A DNA stretch of 64,000 nt from positions 1,364,001 to 1,428,000 of the forward strand of contig NC_134961.1 of NCBI RefSeq assembly GCF_965638725.1. Direction: 5' to 3'. Shown piece by piece: positions 9,906 through 20,570 of this stretch. Below the pieces are notes generated by a model, which was given only the letters and a program-made list of their open reading frames with translations, was not told the origin of the DNA and ran no database searches. The first letter of the stretch is position 1; each line of letters starts with the position of its first letter. The position numbers and the translations under genes were made by a program. The DNA comes from Aptenodytes patagonicus. Taxonomy: Eukaryota > Chordata > Aves > Sphenisciformes > Spheniscidae.

Positions 9906-12357
9906 CACTGACTCCCCCCCAGCCCGGCAGGCTGGAGGCCAGGGCACCTGTCGGGAGGGAGCTCACTCCCTCCGCACCCCAGCCGGCTCTCAAACCTCCC
10001 CGATTTTCTCCAGACCACCCGCTGAGCTGGCAAAGTAATTTCCGAGCGAGCGCTTGGCCCCGCCGGGGCTGTTCCCACTCCCGGTCCCCCACCTCCCGCA
10101 CCGCCCCGGTGCTGCCCGCGCGGCAGCCGGGTGCCGCCGGGGCGAGGGGGGCAGGCAGTGCCTCGGCCATGCCCTGTGCCGAGCTGCTGCCTCCCAGTGC
10201 CCCGCTCCATTTCCAGCCTCCGCCGCCTCCGCTCCTGCCTGACCCCGTTCCGAGGACATCCTCTCATCTCCTCCGTGCCGCTGGGACCAGCGCGCCGGTG
10301 CGAGGCGTTATTAGCTGCGCTTCCCGGGGGCAGTGGCATGCCGGCGCCCAGGGAGGGCTCGCAAAGGCACCTTCGCCTAACGAGGCCGATGTCTCCATGG
10401 GCACGGGAGTGGAACAGGCATCTCGCGGGGGCTCAGGGCCACGGGTACCCGCCGCATCCGGACATCCTTGGGCTGGGCAAGGGGGCTGCCTGCAGGCAGC
10501 ACTGCCCTCCACCCGGGCCGGCCACTGCCTCCCACCCAACCCAAGAGCAGTGAAACGCGGGCGGGGAGAGGGTCCCTTCGCCCACGCACCACCCCGGGGC
10601 CGTCCAAAGCCGCTCAAGACAAGCTGAGTGTGTCCGGGAGGTGGCTGGTCACGCACAGCACAGGGAAACCGGCCAGCGGCTGCAAGCAGGCAGCATTTTG
10701 GGAACAGCCCCTCTGCCAGCATCCTGCGACCCCGGAGGGGCAGCCATCCCCCACAGAGGCGATGGATGGGGCACGTCTCCACATCCTCTCACCTCCTGCC
10801 GGCTCCGTGGCGGTGGGAAGGCGCTGGGAAACACTCGAGTGCCACTTGCACCACGAGCCTGAACCAGCACCAAACCTCCGCCGAAGCACCCGCAGCAATG
10901 GTGACTTCCCAGTGCTCCCAGTTTGGGACACTTCTCCGCACGATGGTACTGAATTCCCAGTTATCCGGAGTTTCTCATACCGGCTCCTTGCCCGGACCAG
11001 AGCAGACTGCCCGGCACCAGGATCGGGTTCAGCAAAGCCCACAAACACCCAGAAGCGTGCGGGCTCCCAGCAGGCGGGAGCTGCTCTCCTGGCGGGGACG
11101 TCTCGGCTGCGGGGCAGGGTCAGGCCCTGTCACACCCATCCGTAGCATCCCCCGTAGCAGGAATCATCTCCCATCCCAGCCGTGAGCCCGTGAGAAGCTT
11201 CTTCAGCCTTTGGTCCCAGGATTCAGGTTTCACAGACAGCCTCCGCAAGAAAAATTTGGGAAGAGCAGATAAAGCAGCGCCTGGGCTCTCTCCTCCGACA
11301 GCCCTCGCCGTCCTCCCAAGGGACAGGCAGCTGCTGCTCCCCGGCGAGCCACCGCTCTCCCCTCCCGCTGCCATCCTCCGTGCCCTCCGCACTGCTCTCC
11401 TGGAGCTGCCAGCGGGATTTTCCCTGCCCTCGTCTGCACCGCGCCGTCTCTGTCCATCGGCCCCTGACAGCAGGACCTTGGCCGCCTTTCAGCGCTTCGG
11501 CCTCCCGGGGTTTCTCCTGACGAGCGGGATGGCTTCGTTACGACCTCAGCTACTCCAGCCTCCAGCTCCTCCCGCCTTCGCCGCGCCTCGCCGCCAGCAC
11601 CGGGGATTTATGATTACTTCATTGTTTGATTGGTTTCATCAGCCTGTCATCATCTCCCTCCCAAAACTCTTCCACCAGTGCCGGCAGCATCGTGCATTTG
11701 GGATCTGCAAAGACAAACTCCCCGAGCGGCACCTGCCTGTCGCCCGCCCAGTCCCCGACGGCAGGGCCAGCCGGCCCCTCTCGCTCTCGGGGGCAGCGGG
11801 GCGCGTCACCCTGCTGCAAAAACCAGCCCTGTCTCCATGCCAAGGGGCTTCACGGCCTTTACACGCTGCGGGGCTGCTGTAACCCCGCAGCCCGGGCATC
11901 GCCCCGGTGGCCCCCGCCGAGGGGGATGCTCCCACCTCTCCCCTGCCTCGCCTTCGCTCCCTCGCCCCCCAGGCAGCCTCCTCCCGCAGCATCCCGGGCA
12001 GGGTACGGAAACACCCCGCTCACGGCCATGCCGCGGTCACGCCGAGAGCCAGGTGGGTCGGGGGCTCGGCGCGTGGGCACCCAGCTCTGAGGTGGCTTCG
12101 CCTCCCAGCAGGCGACACCCCAAAGCCAGATCCAGGGCAGAGGGGTGCTGAGAACGAACCACCCCGGCCCCCCACACCGCTCACCCATCCCTGAACTGCG
12201 GCAGGACTCCCGGCTGGCATCGCCCGCCCGTGGCCACAGTGCCAGCGAGGCCGGACCTGGAGGAAAATGGGTCACGCTCCCCCTTCCCGAGCCGCAGCCA
12301 GCGAGAGGCTGGCGCGGGCTGGAGGCCGGCTCCCGCGCCCGCACCGCGCTGGCGGCG

Positions 12358-12416
12358 AGGGGAGATGAGGGGAGACGACGAGGGGGGAGACGACGAGGGG
12401 AGACGACGAGGGGGGA
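12358..12416. repeat. GGGGAGACGACGA tandem repeat
   Basis: Four imperfect copies of a 15-17 bp purine-rich unit (GGGGAGACGACGAG) at the left side of the SBK1 CpG island. The first copy has GATGAG in place of GACGACGAG. Confidence 0.75.
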
Positions 12417-12539
12417 TGGCCTGAGCTGCCCCCGAGGCCACCTCTCGCCCGCTCTCCCCTCCCTGCTCCCCTTCCCCTGCCTCCAGCCGCTTTCTATCTC
12501 AGCGCATCCTTCCACAGCCTCCCCCCCCCCCCGCCCCCC

Positions 12540-13760
12540 AAATTCACCGGGACCCCGTTCTCCCTCGGAAACCGGCCCCGCCCGCGGCCCCGGAACAAGT
12601 GCAAGGCACAAGCCCCCCCGCCGCCGCCCCGGCCCCCGGCTCCATCCCCGCTCCGGCACAAACTCCTTTCAAGTGTGACTCACGCCGCTTCCGTCTCCGG
12701 CCCCGAGTTTGTCCCCGCAGCCGCAGGGCCGGGGGGCCGGGCCGGGGCGCAGGTGGCAGCGGCCGGAGGAGGGACCCGGCGGCGGGAGGCGGCCGCCGGC
12801 GGGACCCCGCGCTCCTGCCGGGGAGGCGGCCGAGCCCCCGGGGGCAGCACCCGCATCGCCCGGTGATTCCCCATCCCCCCCCGGCTCTGCGGGGAGCGGC
12901 GGGAGGCGACGCCCCCCCCCCCCCCCCCCAATTCATCCCGGAGCCCCGGTTGTACCGTGATGGTTATTTTGGCTGGCGGGGACCCGCCGCCGCCGCCGTC
13001 CCACGCTCCCCCCCCCGCGCCGTGCGGGCAGACAAAGGGCGGCCCCGCCACAAAGGCGCGGGCCGGTACCGGAGCGGGCGGCGCCCCCCGCGCCCCCTCC
13101 CCACCGCCGCCGCCGCCGCCGCCTTACCGGTGGGGCGAGCCGCCGCGCCCCGTCCTCGGCGGGAGAGGAGCCGCCGCCGCCCGCCCCCCGCGCGGGGCCG
13201 CGCCGCGCCGCGCCGCTCGCCTCCCGCACCGCCGGGCTCATGCCGCGGCCCCGCCGCCGCCGCCGCCGGAGGAGCGGAGCGGAGCGGAGCGGAACGGAGA
13301 GCGGCGCCCCCCGCAGCCCCCCGGCAGGGCAGCGCCGCCCGCCGCCCCCCGCGCCGCCCCGCCCCGCGCTCCGCCCGGCACCGGCGCCGCCCCGCAGCCC
13401 CCGGGGAGGCGCGGGGGGGGGCTCCGCCGCCGGTCCCCCGGGCGCTGGTGGGGATGCGGGGCGCTCCCCATCCCGGCCGCTCGGGCAGTCCCCCCACCCC
13501 AGCACCGGCACCCCTCCGGCCCGTGGGTCCAGGCCCACGCGGGGGTCGCGGGTGGGTTTGGCCCGGGTGGAGCCGGGGCTGCTCGGTGCGGGGAGCAGCG
13601 GCCTGTCCCGGGGCAGGAGCTGGGGGCCACAGCAGAGCCCTCCTCCTCCTCCTCCTCCCCGCCGGCCTTCGGAGCTCCGAGCGCGGCGGGGTTCAGCCCG
13701 GCGGAGCCACCCCCCGGGCGGGACGCGCCGGCGAGCGGCAGCTGGGACAGGTACCTCTGC
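12540..13760 (-). promoter_or_regulatory. SBK1: CpG island, probable SBK1 promoter
   Basis: An extremely CpG-dense stretch with a 19-base C run (12,911-12,929), CCG/CGG trinucleotide runs (about 13,105-13,120 and 13,250-13,270) and repeated GGAGC (about 13,270-13,295). It lies upstream of the SBK1 coding exons and holds a good minus-strand splice donor at 13,127. The open frames through it on both strands are products of GC richness. The transcription start cannot be placed precisely. Confidence 0.6.
13128..13300 (-). other. SBK1: Candidate non-coding first exon of SBK1
   Basis: On the minus strand a CCG|GTAAGG donor is formed at 13,128/13,127 inside the CpG island. The first coding exon begins with an acceptor seven bases before the ATG, so an upstream exon is required. 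This donor is the best candidate I see. The 5' boundary given is arbitrary because no start site can be read. Confidence 0.4.
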
Positions 13761-13849
13761 AGTTGCTCGCCCAGGGATCGGGCTCCTCACCCCTTCCCCA
13801 CCCCACTCGTCGTTCTGCATGCAGCAAAAAAGGCTCTGATAGCTCCGAT

Positions 13850-13917
13850 AGTTCACCTCCGATATAGGTGAACTCGATAGTTCACCTCCGATAGATGGTG
13901 AACATCTAGGGTTCACC
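13850..13917. repeat. Alternating inverted-repeat cluster (AGTTCACCT / AGGTGAACT)
   Basis: Five copies of one motif in alternating orientation: AGTTCACCT (13,850-13,858), AGGTGAACT (13,866-13,874), AGTTCACCT (13,879-13,887), GGTGAAC (13,897-13,903) and GGTTCACC (13,910-13,917). The spacers share CCGATA/CGATAG. Copies two and three form a perfect palindrome around CGAT. AGTTCA resembles a nuclear-receptor half-site, but the regular alternation could equally be a small local amplification. Confidence 0.85.
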
Positions 13918-15660
13918 ACTGTCAGCACCGTGTGTCAGAAATGTCCTTACACAGGACCACATCCCGCTGTCGGCAGGTTCCCCGTCTCCTGCTCTCCCTG
14001 AGCCTTCCAGGACTTTGTATTTCTTCTCCCCCGGCACGGGTGATGCCCACCGTGGCGCTGGCAGCACCCGGCTCGCCCCTCTGAAGTGCCACTCCCAAAC
14101 ACGTGCAGGACACGCGGCTTCCCCCCATGCACTCCCGAATGGCGGGACCATTCGGACCGAGCCAGGGAAAGCCGGCCGAGGCAGACGCGCCGCGCGGGCT
14201 TCCTTTCAGCCTTGTTAAAGTTTGGCAACACGTTCAGCAAGCGATGCCAGAGCCGGGCACCAGGAGCTCCCGGGCACCTCCAGCCCAGGGGACGGTGGTA
14301 GCTCTCCTGGAGGAAGGCGAGGGGTAGGCACTGCGCTCCTCCTCGGAGCATCCCTGGGCACATCAAGTCTTTCCGGATTTCTTTCTGTGCTCGCCAGGGC
14401 TGAGCAGGGACGTTTTAACACAGGTCATGGTTTGCTTTGGGGCTTCCTTGGCTCTTAGCTGGGCGCCGGGTCCCTTCGCTCCCGCGATGCCACTTTGAGT
14501 TGACCCACAGCCGTGGGGCTGCCCCACGCTTCAAGGGGTGACGGTGGGTTGTTCCCATGCACCACGTGGGCCGTGCGAGCCGGCTGCGCCCTCTCCACTG
14601 GGACCGGGGCTGTCCCGCTGCCACCCGAGCCCCCCGCCGCCGGGGAGGGCAGTGGAGCCATCGCCATGACTCACTGGCGGTTCTAATCCGCTTCCAGTTT
14701 AGCACGCAGAGCAATTAGTCTTTTTATGAATGACTTTAAAGCAAGAGGCTGAATCACATTCTGACACTCTCCTTTAATTCGGTGCCAGGCGCTGCTGTGA
14801 CATTGCCACCCTTCTCCCATCCGGCAGCCGCACGGGGCATGGCCGGCCTCGGGTCTGGGCAGTGGGAGAGGCGGCTGTGGCTCGCGAGCGCTTGCCGGTC
14901 CCCTCGATACCTCCTCCGCTCACTGGTCCCCGTCACAGCTCCCGGCACCCGTGGCTCAGATGCTCTGAGTATGGATGATCCCCACCGGGATGGGGGCATC
15001 CGCGTGGCACGAGAGGAGAAATGCCGTCCCCTGTGTCACCGGAGCCCAGTGACCCAGCAAGCCAGGGCAGGCTGGATGGGTGCTGGATGGGTGCTCAGAC
15101 CAGCCGCTGTGGGGCTGCGAAAGGGGTGGCACAGGGCAGGAGAGCATCTTAGGGGCGAAGGCGCCGGCAACGGGCACAGTGTGGGAGATGGGGCAGAGCT
15201 GGGGTGCTCCCTGTGCTGCCACGTAAGCTGGTAAAAGCCACCGCAGCCTTTCTCGCACGCCCCGCTCCATCAGCCGCTGGGGATGGAGTGGGTCCAGCCT
15301 CACCCCTTCCCATAGCACCCGCACAAGGCACCCGTCTCTCTGTGTCCCCTGCCTGCCCTTGCCATACCGTCCCCCGGCTGCGGCTCCCCGGCTCCCGCAG
15401 CCTCCTGCTCGCAGCGTTTCGAGCTGCGCCTCTGAGCTCTCCTTCGACTCGCCCTATTTATAGCTCGGGGCTGTTTCTAGGTCAGGCGTGAGGCGCCGGT
15501 GCCCGGGGAGCCTGCACGGGACCGCGGGGGGCTACAGGGACAGCATCACACGCCCCGCACGCGGCTCGGCTCCCGGTGTCACCGCCCCGGTGTTGGAGGA
15601 TGTGCCGTGCCCCAGGTACACAGAGGCTGAGCTGTCGGTGGGGGACCAGCCAGGCTGTGG

Positions 15661-15720
15661 CAGGGCTCCGTGGGGCTCAGCAGGGCTCCGTGGGGCTCTG
15701 TGGGGCTCGGCAGGGCTCCG
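15661..15720. repeat. 10-bp tandem repeat, GGGGCTC core
   Basis: Six successive 10-bp units alternating CAGGGCTCCG and TGGGGCTCNG. A simple GC-rich minisatellite with no sign of function. Confidence 0.8.
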
Positions 15721-15784
15721 AGGCTCATTTTGCGGCTGCCAGGCTGCAGACAGGCACATCGCCAGCACGTGGGTCACACACAGA

Positions 15785-15895
15785 TTGAATAATAGTAACA
15801 CCAATAGCACCAGTTAGTGTTTGCATCGAGCTCGTGGTCTTCAAAGCACTTAGAGAATGTTAGTAACTAATTAAGATCAGCGAGACGAAAGGAGC
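15785..15895 (-). mobile_element. Possible ancient SINE fragment
   Basis: The stretch with CTTCAAAGCACTTAGAGAATGTTAGTAACTAATTAA (noted in parts: CTTCAAAGCACTT and AACTAATTAA) resembles the internal part of old amniote tRNA-derived SINEs such as the MIR type, where a similar phrase is common. The match is from memory and degraded, so a repeat-library comparison is needed. Orientation is uncertain. Confidence 0.3.
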
Positions 15896-18800
15896 CGGAT
15901 CAAACATGTTTATCACCTAGCTCAATTCCAAACCATGCGATGAGCCCACGGCTCCCCAAGGGACCACGAATGCCCCCAGGATTTCTGCTCGGAAAGGAAA
16001 TATCCTGGCTTGTGCCACGGGGGACGTGCTCGGACAGGGCGGGCGGCGGGGAAATGACCTGAAAAGCCCAAAATATTTCTAGCAAGACCAATCCCCTCCA
16101 AATTCAGCGAGAAGGTCACTCGTCCTTTTGCCATCACTTGGTCCCCCCTGGCAGGGTGGGAGCCAAGGGGCCGTGCCCCGCATAGCACGTGGGTCGGGGT
16201 GCCACGGCCACCCGCAGCCTGTCACGCTCCGGTGACATGAGCTAAAACCTGCCTTAAGATGCTGTCAGGGATGCTGGGAAGGAGCAGGCGGAGAGGGAAG
16301 GCGGGAGGGCGACGTGGGAGCGGAGCACGCCGGGAGCCGCAGCGCCAGCAGAGGGGATGCGCTCAGCCCAGGGAGCCGCCGGCAGTGTCTCCCAGCTGCT
16401 TTTGGATATTCCCCCCCCGGCACCGAGCATCCACCGAGCCCCAAAACCTCCTGCCCTGCTGCTGTGGTCGGGCCAGCCCTTCGCTCTGCCTCACCACTTG
16501 GTGCAGGCACCGGCGCGACCTTCGCTGCCCGCTGTCCGTCCTGTGCGGCCAGGGCTGCTCGCCCGGCACCCCTCTGCATCGCCAGCCCAGGATGCACGAC
16601 CCATGTTGGGGGGGCTGGGTGCCCCCTCGGCCCCCGGGGACAGCGGCCAGCCAGGGGGATTTCAAGGGGAAAAGGGGCTGGTGGGAGCTGGTTCCTGGAG
16701 CACTGGGGTAGGGGGTTAAGTGCCCCCCACCTCGGTGGTCCCCCCGAGCGGCGTGCTGCCATCCCCTGCTGTGGCTGCCGGGACAAGATTCCCAGCGGCT
16801 GCTCTCAAGGTCAGGGAGGAGATGCAGCCCAGGCGCCGTGGGGCACAATCTGCAGCTCAGCTGTGTGGTGGGGACGTGCCAAGCCGCTGCCAGCGGCCGT
16901 TGGGGTGCTGCCTCCCCTCCCGCAGCCCCCCCAGGCCCCGTCCCAGGCTCTGGAGGGGCATAGGATGGACCCAAGCCAGCCAGGCGGGGGGCACAGCGTC
17001 CTGCGTGCTGCCCCCCCCCCAGCACAGGCTGGGTTAGGACCTACAGCACCATCTGCCTGCGGCCACTTGCAGGGAGCTTGGACATGGTGTTGACTCTGGA
17101 GCATAATGATGACTATTCAGCTACTGGGGTGAAAGGCAACAGAACGGTTTTCTTTTGAATGGGTTTCTTCTGAAAAGAAGAAATGGGTTTATTCATGAGG
17201 GAGGTGGGATTTGGGGGTGTAGCGGGGTCACGGCACTGTCCCACTCCCACCCCCCATCTGGGTCTGAAGCCACAGACGCCGGCTGAATCGCTGCCTGGGG
17301 CCGCGGCACAGCTGTGCCCACAGCTCCCCGTTGCAGCATTTCCCGTCCCATCACCAACTGGGGCCAAAGCAGCAAGCAGGACTAAACTGGGAGCACAGGG
17401 AGAGCCATGCCAGGCTGGGGCCTGCCCCGGCACCCCGGCACCCCGGCACGCCGGCCAGCCTGGCACCATCCAGCACCGCCCGCCCGCCGGCCGCCTCCAC
17501 TCGCAGCCTGTTCTCCTGGCACCATCTAGCGAGGCTGCGGGGACAGGCACGCTGCCTCTGGCACCCACGTGCGTGGGCCCACGCGCTCCCTCCAGCTCAG
17601 GGTGACAGGCCCACGGCTGGGTGGTGGGTCGGTGGCAGAGCGGGGAGCAGCGGGTCGGTCCCTCTGCTGGCACTCCCCAGCCAGAGCCCGGGGGGAGCCC
17701 ACCCCAGTAGCTGCTGTGCCAGCAGTGGCAGGCGATGACAGCCCTGTCCCCAGGGGCTGGAGGCAGGCCCAGGGAAAGGCTGTTGGGGACGGGCTGGTGA
17801 CAACTGGCGGGGCGTTCAGGGACAGGGAGAGCCCCCCCCGGCGCAGCCCCCCTTGAAGCAGGGCAGGATGGGAAGAGGTCTCTGGGGACAAGCCACGGGT
17901 GTCCATCCTTCACCGTCCCCCTGCGCAGGGAGGGGTGGTCCCTGCAGCCACCACGCAGGACCTCGGGCCACCACACTGCCACTCCGGGCGCTCCCCTCCC
18001 TGGCTGAGAATGCCAAACTCGTGCCACCTGTGGCCCAGCACAGGCTGGATGCAGCCGGTCGGCTCCAACCCCGGGTCGGGCTGTGAGACAGGAGCTCCAG
18101 GCATGCTCCGCGCCCCTCTCCAGCCAGCAGCACCCACACCCAAGGCCCCTCTCCCATCCCTGGTCCCCCAGTCCCCCCCCACCTCCCGGCACCTTCCCAG
18201 CCAGCACCAAGCTCGTGGGCAGCGACTCACAGGAATTGAGGCTCCAAAAAACATGATTTACACCAAAACAAATCCTACGGCTTCTTGCACACCGGGAGGA
18301 AGGACAGACTGCCTGGACTGGCACGCGCCCACAGCCCAGCCGATAGCCCTGCCTGGCCGCCAGCCCGGCACCACCGCCCCCCGGACCTCGCTGTGGGCAG
18401 CCAGTGCTTGTGGGGGGCTCCCGGCCACGGCGGGGCAGGAGCTTTGCTCCGGGAGTGGCGGCACGGGACAGGAGCCGGCAGTGGCTTGGTGCCACAGAGG
18501 AGCAGTTGGGCATGACATGTGCCGGCGTTCACACCTCGCATCCCTGCCGGCTGCCTGGCTAATTCCGGCACCAGCACATTCGCCTTGGCTGCCGCTCAGC
18601 AGCACGGATGGAAGAGGAGCTTTCAGGGACGGGGGGAGGCGAGCGCCGCTGCCGAGAGGACCAGGACTTGGGGAGCCTCCTGGCCCTCCTCAAGGACGCC
18701 CCAACTGCCCTGGCTCCCTAACCCCCCAGCCAGCCCCTGCCCCAGGGGCAGCAGCAAGGCCCTGGGAGCAGAGTCCAGCCAGGGACCCTATTCAGGTGAG

Positions 18801-18994
18801 CAGGAGTGGGTGGGATGGCTCCAGGATGCCGTGGGTTCGCACACCGCTGCCAACAGCCCTGCTCCCATGGGCACACCAGCACCACTTGCCATGGCACAGC
18901 ACGGCACGGGACGCCCACCCCGTGCCCTGGAGAGCTGCTGCTGGGGAAGCACATGCCGGATGCGCACACGTGCTGTGCACACAGCCTCTCCCCA

Positions 18995-19040
18995 GCATGG
19001 CATGGCACGGCATGGCACAGCACGGCATGGCACAGTGCTG
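18995..19040. repeat. GGCATGGCAC short tandem repeat
   Basis: About four copies of a 10-11 bp unit (GGCACGGCAT / GGCATGGCAC). Related GGCATGG and GGCACAGCA words recur nearby at 18,887-18,910 and at 20,390-20,415. Confidence 0.7.
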
Positions 19041-20467
19041 GGCCCCGGTCTCCTCCAGCCAGGAGAGGATGCACCTGCTCCAAGGGAAACTTTGGCACGG
19101 CCAAGGCAGGCGGCTTTCATGCCAGGCATTGTCTCCCAGCGCGGCTCAATGCCGTGCTCCCATGACCCTCATGGGCTCGCGGCGTGTCCCCACCAGCGGC
19201 GTGCCACCTAGCCGGGCACCGCGGCACTGACCTGTGCAGGTGCAGGGGCTGCAGCTCCTCTTTCTGGAAGCAGATGAAGCAGAAGGAATCCATCGCTCAG
19301 CTCTGGCGGCCACCGTGCCCAGGCGAGGGGGACCGCAGGCCAGGCAGCGCCAGAGGGGTGTTGGCATCTTCCTCCCCCTCGCCAGTGCCGCTGGTGGCCA
19401 GAGGCTCACGCTCACCCGCCCGGGGCCGTGGTGTCGGGGAGCCCTTCATGCAGCTGGGCTGAGTGCTGGGGCTGGCTGCTCACCACGCACAGAGGCAGCG
19501 CTGGGCTGTGCCGTGTCCCACGTCGCTCTCGCTCCGGGGCAGGCGATGCCCAATGCCACCCCGGCACCCATTGTGCAGCCCGGCCGGAGGCAGCACTGGT
19601 CCTCAGGGGTTGTGGGCAGGGACCTGGGGTGGCATCGCCTGGGCCGAGGGGTCCGGCAGGGTGGGACGAGGCCCCAGCCAAGCCCCGCAGTGCAGTGCTT
19701 CAGAGGCCAGGCGAAGCGGCTGCCCCTCTCCGGCACCCAGTGCCCATGTGGCACCAGACGGTAGCAGGCGCAAAGGACGGTGCCCGTGGCACTGCCAGGC
19801 AAAGTGTCCCCTGCGCAGGGGCTTGCAGCAGGTGGGGTCCGGCAGGGTCTGGCAGGGTCCGACAGGCAGGCGGCCGGGCTGAGAGCCCCGCACGCTCACG
19901 GAGGAAAGTTGAGTCGTCAGCGAGCTGCAGCTCCGTGGGGCTCGTCTCACCGGCAGAGCAGCCGCTCGCTCTGACAGCTAAACCAGCGTGCGAGTATTAA
20001 TAGCTCCAGATTCATGCGGCGAGGCTGGGAAGTTAACTCCTCGGCTGCCGCCGCTGGCCCTGCCCAGGCTTCAGCCACCCTCTCCCGGCTCTGCGCTGCT
20101 GCCTTGGGGCTTGCCAGCGCCGCAGCTGAGACTTGGCAAACTCAGCCCACCCGCCCGGCGCGCCAGGTGTCACCAAGAGAGCCGTGCTCTGTCCCCTGGC
20201 ACCCTGTCCTTCCCCTTCGCCGGGCTCTGCCCTAGCCAGCCCTTGGCACGGGACACATGGCACAACCAGGGATGGGATTTCTCTTAGCCCGGGTGCTCAT
20301 GGGTGCCTGTGGGTGCCCTGCGCCCTGCCGATGGTGGAGAAGGTGGCCTGGGAGCCATTCCGGAGGGGCTGCTCCCTGCTGCGTGGCCGGGCATGGTGGG
20401 GCATGGCAGGGCACAGCATACCAGTCCTGGCTGGGCACGGCAGGAGCATCATGGTGTCTTGCGAGGG

Positions 20468-20570
20468 GTGTCCCTGCCCTACAATGTGTGTCCCTGCTCC
20501 GTAAGTGGTGTCCCTGCCCCACGAGTGGCATCTTTGCCCCACAGTGGGTGTCCCTGCCCCACAAGGGGTG
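20468..20570. repeat. 20-bp minisatellite, GTGTCCCTGCCCCAC core
   Basis: Five copies at exactly 20-bp spacing (starting at 20,468, 20,488, 20,508, 20,528 and 20,548). The fourth is diverged (GCATCTTTGCCCCAC). Confidence 0.88.

Larger units (their letters stand above)
5774..13127 (-). other. SBK1: Probable SBK1 intron 1 (5' UTR intron)
   Basis: About 7.35 kb between the probable non-coding first exon and the first coding exon. It is GC-rich with AT-rich islands at about 7,430-7,800, 8,290-8,360, 8,930-9,010, 9,290-9,345, 9,840-9,905 and 11,590-11,680 that may be regulatory. It also contains a CA-rich run (about 6,121-6,150), a 68-bp palindrome (7,050-7,117) and a GA-rich tandem repeat (12,358-12,416). 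I see no coding exon on either strand. Confidence 0.5.

Noticed and set aside
12599-13928. Long ORFs on both strands (422, 331 and 304 codons) in the SBK1 CpG island
   Set aside because: They overlap one another on opposite strands and read as Pro/Ala/Arg/Gly low complexity, as expected from CpG-island composition.
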